A stretch of DNA of 64,000 nt from Bacteroidaceae bacterium (GTDB lineage Bacteria; Bacteroidota; Bacteroidia; Bacteroidales; Bacteroidaceae). Shown one piece after another: positions 26,119 through 33,384 of the stretch (the first letter of the stretch is position 1; each line of letters starts with the position of its first letter). The stretch is from assembly GCA_017615245.1 (NCBI GenBank), contig JAGAAL010000004.1:1-64000 (forward strand). The letters run 5' to 3'. The position numbers and the translations under genes were made by a program. Below the pieces are notes generated by a model. That model searched no databases, was not told where the DNA came from, and saw only the letters and a list, made by a program, of their open reading frames with translations.

Positions 26119-26145
26119 ATGTCAACTAAACAAAATCAACGATGA
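26119..26145 (+). CDS. Leader mini-ORF overlapping the outer-membrane barrel gene
   Basis: ATG at 26119 opens 8 codons (MSTKQNQR) and stops at 26143-26145, sharing ATGA with the main start at 26142. AAAGGT lies 9 bases upstream at 26104-26109. The main gene has no SD of its own. The layout matches the one before porV. Confidence 0.42.
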   Translation: MSTKQNQR

Positions 26146-29102
26146 AGAAATCAATTTTTCTGATCGCCATGATTGTGCTGTCTATTCTCAATCTATCAGC
26201 ACAGAACACATTCAACATTAGTGGAACAGTCATAGAAAAAGAAACAGGTGAAGCCGTAGTGGCTGCAACGATTCAGTTGCTTGCCCTACCCGACAGTTCG
26301 TTTGTCGAAGGAACTGCCACAAGTGCACAAGGCGACTTTTCATTTAAGAGCATCAAGAAGGGGAAGTATGCAGTCAAGATTTCATATATTGGTTTTATCA
26401 CCAAATATGTAGACGTGGATCTCGACACCCAAAGAAACCGTAATGCCAACATCGGCTATATCACACTGGCTACTGATGCGGTACTCCTCAAAGCAACTGA
26501 AGTGACTGCCCATGCTGCCAAGGTTACGGTATCGGGCGACTCACTTGTCTACAACGCAGCCGCCTATCGTGTGCCAGAAGGCTCTACCTTGGAAGCATTG
26601 GTCAAGCAGCTGCCTGGTGCCAAGGTCGATAGCGAAGGAAATATCACCATCAACGGAAAGACTGTCAGCAAAATATTGGTTGACGGCAAAGAATTCTTCC
26701 TCAACGACAAGTCGGTTGCCATGAAGAATATCCCTACCGAAATGATTGATAAACTCAAGACTTACGAAAGGAAGAGCGATCTGGCTCGAGTGACAGGTAT
26801 TGAGGACGGCGAAGAGGAAACGGTACTCGACCTCACGGTCAAGAAGGGCATGAAGAACGGTTGGTTTGGCAACATCAATCTGGGTGTAGGAACAAAGGAC
26901 CGCTATGCCGAACGCTTCAATATCAACCGCTTTAACGATGATTTCCAAGCCACCTTGCTTGGAAGTGCCAACAACGTAGCCGACCAAGGTTTTGGCGGTG
27001 GTGGCGGTCGCTGGGGCGGCTGGGGTGGAGGACTCCGTACGAGCAAGGAGATAGGTGCCAACTACGCAACCGCAAAACCCAAGTTGGAGACTGGTGGTAG
27101 CATCCGCTATCGATATGACGGCAACGACAACGAGAACACCTCATCTACAGAAAGTTTCAACGCTACAAAAGGTAAGTTCGGTGAGAGTTTCAGCAAAAGT
27201 CTGTCAAGCAATGGTCGCGTGTTCAGTAACTTCCGATTCGAATGGAAACCCGACACGATGACCAACATCATATTCCGTCCTAACTTCAACTATTCACGCA
27301 ACCGCGGCATGACAAACAGCCTCTCGGGCTCCTACGACGACGATCCTAACCTCTACACCAATGAGGCACTCAACTATAACGACCAGATTGCCCTCGTATC
27401 GGAAGGTGCTGCCCTCGATCCTGCCAACACGATTCTCAACAATCTGATGGGTATCGTGGTCAATACCAACACCAATCGCGGTCAGTCGTATAGCACCAAC
27501 ACAAATTTCAATGGAAACATTCAGTTCAACCGTAAGTTCAACAACAGAGGACGTAACATCACGTTGCGTGTAGCTGGAGGATTCAGCGAAAGTAAGAGCA
27601 AGCAACTCTCGGCTGCCAACATTACCTACAACTCATTAGGTACGAACCAGCAGAACAACCGCTACTACAACACTCCTGCCAACAACCACGACATCAGCGC
27701 ACAGATTACCTATAGCGAGCCGATTGCCGACCGAACTTATTTGCAGTTCAGCTACCAGTACCAGTATAACTACAGCAAGAACGACCGTCGGGCACAGATC
27801 TACGACTCGCAGGCATACCAGAACCTCTCACAAAGTCTGTCAGCCAATCGCTACAACATCGATGCCGTGTTGCGGTTTATGGAAGAAACGGGTTATATGC
27901 TGCGCGACACAACGGCGCTCAGCCAGTACTCCGAGTATCGCAACTACAACCAGACCATCAGCCTCAGTTTCCGTAAAGTGCGTGACGAGTACAATTTCAG
28001 CGTAGGCGTCGACATGCTCCCTCAACGCAGCAAGTTGGATTACCGTTATCTTGGCTATGAGTATCCGGAGGTCACTCGCAGCGTCTTCAATATCGCACCA
28101 CGTATCAACTTGCGCTGGAACTTCAACAAACAGACAAACCTGAATATACGATATAACGGACGTACACGCCAACCGAGCATGACCAGCCTGCTTGATATCA
28201 AGGACGACTCTAACCCACTCAACATTACGAAGGGAAATCCAGGGCTGAAGCCATCGTTCTCACATAACATCAATGCCAACTTTAACACCTATAACGCTGA
28301 CCTCCAGCGTGGCATCTATTCGTGGCTGTGGTTTAATACGACTCGCAATAGCATCGACAACAAGATTACCTACGATTCGAATGGTGTGCGCACCACCATG
28401 CCTATGAACATCAACGGCAACTGGAACGGAGGTGGAGGAATCGGATTCAACACAGGTCTGGGTAAGGAAAAGGCATTCAATCTCGACATTGATCTTGGAG
28501 GGAACTATTCACATAACGTAGGATTCTATAACAACGCATCAAATACAAACGACAATACAGACATCAAGTCAATCACCAAGTCGTTCAGCCTCAATCCTGA
28601 AATCGAGTTGTCCTATCGTACCGAGCAAGTCAACATTGCCCTCAACGGAAACCTTGACTACAGGAATTCGAAGAACAACATGAACACGATGACCAACCAG
28701 AAAACCTACGATTTCTCGTATGGTGCGGAATTCGAATGGACCAGTCCTTGGGGAATCGCCATCAATACCGATATCGGCATGAGCAGCCGTCGCGGTTATG
28801 CACAGCGTGAGATGAATACCAATGAATTGCTGTGGAATGCCCAAATTTCTCACTCGTTCCTGCAAGGTAATGCCCTCACTGTGATGTTGGAAGTGAACGA
28901 TATCCTGGGTCAGCAAACCAATATCAGCCGCAACATCAGTGCCCTGATGCGTAGCGACTCACGCTACAACGCCATCTATCAATATGGTATGATTCGCGTT
29001 GTCTACAAGTTCAGCATCTTCGGAGGTAAGAACGTGATGGGAACCGACGACGAACGCTCTGCCGGAGGTGGCCGAGGCGGTTGGGGCGGCGGATGGCGCT
29101 AA
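26142..29102 (+). CDS. Outer-membrane TonB-receptor-like protein with carboxypeptidase-regulatory domain and OMP_b-brl_3-type barrel
   Basis: The product is 986 aa: signal peptide (IFLIAMIVLSILNLSAQ), N-terminal CarboxypepD_reg-like domain (about 24-105: ISGTVIEKETGEAVVAATIQLL, GKYAVKISYIGF), a plug-like segment (AYRVPEGSTLEALVKQLPGAKVD, KILVDGKEFF), then a long beta-barrel. Unlike SusC it has no SusD partner. Two Gly/Trp/Arg-rich stretches stand out: FGGGGGRWGGWGGG (about 285-300) and GGGRGGWGGGWR at the very C-terminus. The cargo is unknown. It is transcribed alone, with a G/C palindrome after its stop. Confidence 0.82.
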   Translation: MKKSIFLIAMIVLSILNLSAQNTFNISGTVIEKETGEAVVAATIQLLALPDSSFVEGTATSAQGDFSFKSIKKGKYAVKISYIGFITKYVDVDLDTQRNRNANIGYITLATDAVLLKATEVTAHAAKVTVSGDSLVYNAAAYRVPEGSTLEALVKQLPGAKVDSEGNITINGKTVSKILVDGKEFFLNDKSVAMKNIPTEMIDKLKTYERKSDLARVTGIEDGEEETVLDLTVKKGMKNGWFGNINLGVGTKDRYAERFNINRFNDDFQATLLGSANNVADQGFGGGGGRWGGWGGGLRTSKEIGANYATAKPKLETGGSIRYRYDGNDNENTSSTESFNATKGKFGESFSKSLSSNGRVFSNFRFEWKPDTMTNIIFRPNFNYSRNRGMTNSLSGSYDDDPNLYTNEALNYNDQIALVSEGAALDPANTILNNLMGIVVNTNTNRGQSYSTNTNFNGNIQFNRKFNNRGRNITLRVAGGFSESKSKQLSAANITYNSLGTNQQNNRYYNTPANNHDISAQITYSEPIADRTYLQFSYQYQYNYSKNDRRAQIYDSQAYQNLSQSLSANRYNIDAVLRFMEETGYMLRDTTALSQYSEYRNYNQTISLSFRKVRDEYNFSVGVDMLPQRSKLDYRYLGYEYPEVTRSVFNIAPRINLRWNFNKQTNLNIRYNGRTRQPSMTSLLDIKDDSNPLNITKGNPGLKPSFSHNINANFNTYNADLQRGIYSWLWFNTTRNSIDNKITYDSNGVRTTMPMNINGNWNGGGGIGFNTGLGKEKAFNLDIDLGGNYSHNVGFYNNASNTNDNTDIKSITKSFSLNPEIELSYRTEQVNIALNGNLDYRNSKNNMNTMTNQKTYDFSYGAEFEWTSPWGIAINTDIGMSSRRGYAQREMNTNELLWNAQISHSFLQGNALTVMLEVNDILGQQTNISRNISALMRSDSRYNAIYQYGMIRVVYKFSIFGGKNVMGTDDERSAGGGRGGWGGGWR

Positions 29103-29109
29103 AGACAAG

Positions 29110-29144
29110 CCTACCCCTAACCCCTCCCTCAAGGGAAGGGAACA
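29110..29144 (-). repeat. G/C-rich palindromic repeat between convergent genes
   Basis: CCCTCCCTCAAGGGAAGGG core preceded by CCCCTAACCCC. It lies between the outer-membrane barrel gene and rsmD. Confidence 0.62.
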
Positions 29145-29150
29145 GGAAGT

Positions 29151-29696
29151 CTAAAGACTAAAAAATGTGAAGTTCACCGAGCCGTAATTGCGATGCTCCA
29201 CATAGTGTGGATGCGATGAGAAGTCGTAATTGCGGCCGTGTTCGAGGACGAAGATTCCTTCAGGATTGAGCAGCGGATGTTCCGGCTGAAAGATAAGGTC
29301 GGGAATCTCCTTCAGGTTTTCCAAGGCGTATGGTGGGTCGGCAAAGATAAGGTCGTAGGTTGCAGCATGCCCTTTCAGAAATTTAAACACATCAGCCATC
29401 ACAGGACGCCAGTTCGGGTCTTTCAATTCGGCACAGATGCGGCGGATATACTGATGGTGCTTGAAGTCCTTCTCTACCGAGACAACAGGGCTACAGCCAC
29501 GCGAGAGCAATTCGAGCGAGATGCTACCCGTTCCGCAGAACAGGTCGAGTGCCGAAGGGTGAGCATCGAAGTCCACATACACATTATGGAGGATATTGAA
29601 CAGTCCCTCCTTGGCAAAATCAGTAGTGGGACGTGCCTTGAATGTATGAGGCACGTCCCACCGTTTTCCTTTGTATTTACCTGCTACTACGCGCAT
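29151..29696 (-). CDS. rsmD: 16S rRNA (guanine(966)-N2)-methyltransferase
   Basis: The product is 181 aa, full length. MRVVAGKYKGKRWDVP is the family start; SAM-binding ALDLFCGTGSISLELLSRG and catalytic FADPPYAL (DPPY) follow. It methylates G966 of 16S rRNA. It begins 3 bases after the membrane-protein gene upstream, so both share the promoter at 30426. Confidence 0.94.
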   Translation of the reverse strand: MRVVAGKYKGKRWDVPHTFKARPTTDFAKEGLFNILHNVYVDFDAHPSALDLFCGTGSISLELLSRGCSPVVSVEKDFKHHQYIRRICAELKDPNWRPVMADVFKFLKGHAATYDLIFADPPYALENLKEIPDLIFQPEHPLLNPEGIFVLEHGRNYDFSSHPHYVEHRNYGSVNFTFFSL

Positions 29697-29699
29697 GGT

Positions 29700-30386
29700 T
29701 TACTCCCAGTTACCCGACATCTTGTTCTGTGGGTCCTTGAGGTCGCCGATACGAAGTCCGTACCATTCACCTTCATAGTCGTCCGCATTGTCCTCGAAGA
29801 GGTCAGCACGGTTCTTTCCGCGTTTCTTCAGGTCTTGCTTCAGCAGGCGAATCTTCTTGGCGCTCATACCATCGAGATAGTCATCGAGTGCTGCACGTAC
29901 TTCACACACCTTGTCGAATTCGTTCGACTTGAGGTTGAATGCCTCATGCTTGCGGAGCTGGAAGGTAGCACCTGATTTACCTATTGGCACATACTTCAGA
30001 GAGTCAGGATTACTGATACCCAGTTTCTCAGCTGCCGACTGCCAAACGGTATCGCTGCGGAACTTACCAGCGTCGATGGCAGCACGCTTTGATTCAAAGC
30101 TCTCAGCCAATTCGTCTGTCCATACGTCTTCGTCAACCTTGACAACGGCGCGACCATTCTTAACGAAATCTACCAACGAGTCGATGGTTCCACAGAATTC
30201 ACCTCCGTGACCTTTACGGAATTCTTCCTCTGCATCGCGAATCTGCATGAGACGTGCAATGACCACTTGTTCTCTCTCCGACTTCTCCTCGTCGAAAGCA
30301 ATGTCTGTATAAATGCTCATGAAACATGCACCTACGAGACCTAAAGCTGCTAAAATAAGCAAGCAAATGAAACTTTTTTTCAACAT
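29700..30386 (-). CDS. Membrane-anchored protein of unknown function
   Basis: The product is 228 aa from the ATG at 30386 (MLKKSFICLLILAALGLVGACFM), with one N-terminal signal-anchor (about 5-25). The rest is charged and helical with IYTDIAFDEEKSEREQVVIARLMQIRDAEEEFRKGHG, then mixed alpha/beta. It resembles a pilin-like or periplasmic coiled-coil protein conserved in Bacteroidales, with no recognised domain. The upstream -7 box rules out the longer frame from 30479. It is co-transcribed with rsmD. Confidence 0.7.
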   Translation of the reverse strand: MLKKSFICLLILAALGLVGACFMSIYTDIAFDEEKSEREQVVIARLMQIRDAEEEFRKGHGGEFCGTIDSLVDFVKNGRAVVKVDEDVWTDELAESFESKRAAIDAGKFRSDTVWQSAAEKLGISNPDSLKYVPIGKSGATFQLRKHEAFNLKSNEFDKVCEVRAALDDYLDGMSAKKIRLLKQDLKKRGKNRADLFEDNADDYEGEWYGLRIGDLKDPQNKMSGNWE

Positions 30387-30425
30387 AATGTTCGTGATAT
30401 TTAATTTTTTTGTATATTCGTGGCA

Positions 30426-30433
30426 CAAAAATA
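30426..30433 (-). promoter_or_regulatory. -7 promoter box for the membrane protein-rsmD pair
   Basis: Minus-strand TATTTTTG, 39 bases before the ATG at 30386. Confidence 0.62.
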
Positions 30434-30485
30434 ATGAATTAAAATGAATTACGAACAATAAAGCATCATTTTTTTGCAAAATACG

Positions 30486-31934
30486 ATGATATTTGACTAC
30501 TTTAAGGAGCTAATTTTAAATAATTTCGGTCATAATCCGACTTCTCAACAGCAAGAAGTCATCGAATCATTGGCGGAATTTATCATTGGGAAGGAAGCCG
30601 GTGATGACCAATCGGTTTTCATCCTTCGCGGTTATGCCGGAACAGGCAAAACATCGCTCGTTTCTGCGTTGGTACGAACGATGGAACAGCTCGAACGCCG
30701 CTGCGTGCTCATGGCGCCGACAGGTCGTGCCGCCAAGGTGTTTTCGCTCTATTCGGGTCACGAAGCGTTCACCATTCATAAGCGCATCTATCGCCAGAAA
30801 TCCATCGACGACGACACCGTTTTCTCTATGGGCTTCAATGCCATGAACAATGCGCTGTTTATCGTCGATGAAGCATCGATGATTTCCAACGACCCCACCA
30901 ATACCATCTATGGAACAGGACGGCTGCTCGACGACCTCATCCAGTTCGTATATTCCGCTCCTGGCTGTCGCCTTATCCTCATGGGCGATACTGCCCAGCT
31001 GCCACCCGTGGGCAACGTCCACAGCCCTGCCCTCCAGCCCGACGTGCTTCGAAGCTATGGCCTTCACGTCGTCTGCCAGACACTCACCCAAGTGGTTCGC
31101 CAGCGCGACCTTTCCGGCATCCTGCAGAATGCAACGCAACTACGTGGCATTATCAGCCAGAGCGGGCAAGGTTCGGGTTTCAAGGTTCAATGGGAAAAAG
31201 ATGTACGCAACATCTCTGGCTCCGAACTTGTTGAGGAAATCGCCAACTGCTATCACCGCTACGGCATCGACGACACCATCGTGGTATGCCGCTCCAACAA
31301 GCGGGCACACATCTACAACATGGGCATCCGCAATCAGATTCTCGACCGTGAAGAAGAACTGGCTTCAGGCGACCTCATCATGATTGTAAAAAACAACTAT
31401 TATTGGAAAGTCGATGTTCTCCCCCATTCAGGGGAGTCAGAGGGGGCCTCGTCTCTTTCTTTCATCGCCAACGGCGACATTGCCCAGGTGCTCCGAGTAC
31501 GCAATGAACGCGAACTATATGGCTTCCGTTTTGCCGACTGCGAACTGCGGTTTCCCGACTACGACGACATGGAACTCACCGCCACCGTCCTGCTCGATAC
31601 GCTCCACACCGAGGCACCTGCCCTGCCACATGAAATGAGCGAGCAGCTTTGGAACCGCGTGCTGGAAGACTATGCCGATATACCGACTAAAAAGGAACGT
31701 ATGCGTAAGATGAAGGAAGACCCCTACCTCAATGCCCTGCAAATCAAGTATGCCTATGCCGTCACCTGCCATAAGGCGCAAGGCGGACAGTGGTCGCAAG
31801 TGTTCATCGACCAAGGGTACGTCACGCCCGAAATGATGGGCACAGACTACTACCGATGGCTCTACACTGCCTTCACCCGTGCCACCGACAATGTGTATCT
31901 CGTCAATTGGCCAAAAGAAGAAACTGCCGATTAG
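30486..31934 (+). CDS. ATP-dependent RecD-like DNA helicase (SF1, AAA_30/UvrD_C_2)
   Basis: The product is 482 aa from the ATG at 30486. Walker A RGYAGTGKTS (about 45-54), motif Ia MAPTGRAAKVF, Walker B FIVDEASM, motif III LMGDTAQLPPVGN, and the C-terminal ITCHKAQGG-type motif (AVTCHKAQGGQWSQVFID) and YTAFTRA. It is a 5'-3' SF1B helicase acting in the cytoplasm on DNA, but no RecB/C partners are nearby. A palindromic repeat is inserted in frame near residue 315 (31419-31448), adding residues around VLPHSGESEGASS. Its stop overlaps the convergent gene by 4 bases. Confidence 0.9.
   Translation: MIFDYFKELILNNFGHNPTSQQQEVIESLAEFIIGKEAGDDQSVFILRGYAGTGKTSLVSALVRTMEQLERRCVLMAPTGRAAKVFSLYSGHEAFTIHKRIYRQKSIDDDTVFSMGFNAMNNALFIVDEASMISNDPTNTIYGTGRLLDDLIQFVYSAPGCRLILMGDTAQLPPVGNVHSPALQPDVLRSYGLHVVCQTLTQVVRQRDLSGILQNATQLRGIISQSGQGSGFKVQWEKDVRNISGSELVEEIANCYHRYGIDDTIVVCRSNKRAHIYNMGIRNQILDREEELASGDLIMIVKNNYYWKVDVLPHSGESEGASSLSFIANGDIAQVLRVRNERELYGFRFADCELRFPDYDDMELTATVLLDTLHTEAPALPHEMSEQLWNRVLEDYADIPTKKERMRKMKEDPYLNALQIKYAYAVTCHKAQGGQWSQVFIDQGYVTPEMMGTDYYRWLYTAFTRATDNVYLVNWPKEETAD
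31419..31448 (+). repeat. G/C-rich palindromic repeat inside the helicase gene
   Basis: CTCCCCC and GGGGAG arms (31419-31436) followed by TCAGAGGGGGCC. The length is read through in frame. Confidence 0.72.
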
Positions 31935-32665
31935 ATGCCATAACCAGGCATACCAGGTGCAGAATTACTAAAGCCAGGCACAGCCCATCCTTCTTCGATT
32001 CTTATCTTTGATGGCTTTTTGAGTTTGGCAACATGCTTAACTGCCTTTTGCAACTGCTTATTGAACTTTTTGACAACTTTCGAGCCTCCCTCTCTCAGGT
32101 CATACTCAATGCCTCCGTCACACATACTGACCTTCACAAACTGATGACGAGAGAATTCCTCGAGGTCGGGAATCACATACGACAGGATGGTTGAGTATCT
32201 CACCATATTCATCCGAGGAGCCGATATGCCTGCGGTGCCACCCCTACTGTCACTATACCATGTAGATCCGATGACAGGAGAAGCGTTGCTTATCGTTCTT
32301 CCCATTCCAGTCACAACAACAGGCGTCAATGGGTCACACTGCAGCGAGACGGTATTACCTTCAGCATCCTCGAACTGGGCGATTTGATGTTGGGCAATAT
32401 CAGTCACATATACACCATCGTTGCTACTCATATCCACACGAAGCAGGTATCGGTCGGCTTCTCGTATCAATGACAGGTATGGTCTCTCAATACTTTTATC
32501 TTGCCACAGATAACCCATCATATATCCACCCCAGATGTCGCGGTTCCGCCATTCGTTTACCTCCTCTTGGATGGCATGGTCAGGCTTATACATCTGCAAG
32601 TCAAATCGCTGAGCGAAAGCTGTCTGTGCCAGCAGCAGACAAATAATTACGAATAACTGTTTCAT
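31931..32665 (-). CDS. Exported protein of unknown function
   Basis: The product is 244 aa from the ATG at 32665: signal peptide MKQLFVIICLLLAQTAFAQ, then a beta-rich body (YLSLIREADRYLLRVDMSSNDGVYVTDIAQHQIAQFED) and a lysine-rich segment (KKFNKQLQKAVKHVAKLKKPSK) near 205-225, ending APGMPGYGI. It has no recognised family. It is transcribed alone from the box at 32696 and is convergent with the helicase. Confidence 0.7.
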   Translation of the reverse strand: MKQLFVIICLLLAQTAFAQRFDLQMYKPDHAIQEEVNEWRNRDIWGGYMMGYLWQDKSIERPYLSLIREADRYLLRVDMSSNDGVYVTDIAQHQIAQFEDAEGNTVSLQCDPLTPVVVTGMGRTISNASPVIGSTWYSDSRGGTAGISAPRMNMVRYSTILSYVIPDLEEFSRHQFVKVSMCDGGIEYDLREGGSKVVKKFNKQLQKAVKHVAKLKKPSKIRIEEGWAVPGFSNSAPGMPGYGI

Positions 32666-32695
32666 ATTCCTATAGAATTTAAGAGATTTCGTATG

Positions 32696-32703
32696 CAAAT
32701 TTA
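32696..32703 (-). promoter_or_regulatory. -7 promoter box for the exported protein at 31931
   Basis: Minus-strand TAAATTTG, 30 bases before the ATG at 32665. Confidence 0.75.
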
Positions 32704-32883
32704 CACATTATATATCATATTTCCAATGATTTGAGCCAAGAAACCACATGATTTCCTTATATATATAACGCAAAAGGGTAGGAAATGTCAAGTGAAAAAT
32801 GCAAAAAAGTTTCAAAAAAAATATGAGGCACCCATAACATTCGCCGATTTTGCCCCATTTCATCGGGAAAAGACAGGATGTGA

Positions 32884-33051
32884 TAGTCAAAGTAGTCATA
32901 GTCAAAGTAGTCAAACTCAATTCTGGAACATGGACTTGGACTCACTATAGAATATAATAATAAAATATATTTTATTATTATATTCTATAGTGGCAGTTTT
33001 TTGGATTCTGAAAACGAGTTTGACTACTTTGACTATGACTGAAAATGACTA
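32884..33051. repeat. 168-bp nested dyad with iteron-like 15-bp repeats and a perfect 50-bp palindrome
   Basis: TAGTCAAAGTAGTCA occurs twice in tandem (32884-32898, 32899-32913). A 25-bp arm at 32894-32918 recurs perfectly inverted at 33016-33040. At the centre, 32943-32992 is a perfect palindrome of 25-bp arms with no loop, beginning CACTATAGAATATAATAA. All arms share one dyad centre at about 32967.5. Confidence 0.92.
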
Positions 33052-33117
33052 CGGATTTTTTTTCATTTTCTCGAAAAAAAGTTGGTAAAAAATTCGTAGA
33101 CCGCACTCTCAATGTTG

Positions 33118-33125
33118 TATCTTTG
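33118..33125 (+). promoter_or_regulatory. -7 promoter box without an annotated gene
   Basis: TATCTTTG is followed after 4 bases by ATG (33130), the same spacing as before the leaderless-type glycosyltransferase gene at 39459. The -33 element is weak (TTCG at 33093). Confidence 0.6.
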
Positions 33126-33129
33126 TGTC

Positions 33130-33338
33130 ATGAAAATCAAGCGTGATTTTTGCAGCCCCTAGGGGTAACAAAATTTTCCCTTAGGGGAGAGATACTCTTA
33201 TCAACGAGCCGTATCGCTCAGAGCGAGAGGCCACCACAATATAACCGTAAGTATTCAGCGGAATTTACGGCGTAGTTAGGTAAAAATTGTTCCCCAGGCG
33301 GGGAGAAAAACGCCATAACTACGGAGAAAAACAATTTA
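33130..33338 (+). ncRNA. Candidate structured RNA or frameshifted 50-codon microgene
   Basis: From the ATG at 33130 the frame stops after 10 codons (MKIKRDFCSP). The -1 frame is open from 33147 to the TAG at 33273, so one extra T in the TTTTT run would give a single ~48-codon ORF. The RNA also holds CCCCTAGGGG (33155-33164) and interleaved pairs: CGTAGTTA 33271-33278 with TAACTACG 33316-33323, and AAATTGTT 33284-33291 with AACAATTT 33330-33337, which cross as in a pseudoknot around a CCCC/GGGG hairpin. It is convergent with the GH3 gene. Identity is uncertain. Confidence 0.35.
33283..33308 (-). terminator. Possible terminator of the GH3 gene
   Basis: On the minus strand CTCCCC-GCCT-GGGG is followed by AACAATTTTT, about 80 bases after the GH3 stop. 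It overlaps the structured element read on the plus strand. Confidence 0.4.
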
Positions 33339-33384
33339 TTGTACAAACATCAGGAACGTACTTGCAAGGTATTATTTCGATGCA

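Larger units (their letters stand above)
32666..33384. other. Gene-free interval with nested dyad and candidate structured RNA
   Basis: Contains the promoter of the 31931 gene (32696), a 168-bp dyad (32884-33051), a plus-strand promoter (33118) and a structured, possibly frameshifted short transcript (33118-33338). The segment 32704-32883 shows nothing beyond A/T-rich sequence. Confidence 0.7.

Noticed and set aside
32708..32945. Short minus-strand frames with FDYFDY repeats
   Set aside because: They translate the 15-bp repeats of the dyad arm; two frames are open at once and neither has a supported start.
32884..33051. Chromosomal oriC
   Set aside because: No dnaA, dnaN, gidA or DnaA-box cluster nearby; a mobile-element origin remains only a hypothesis.
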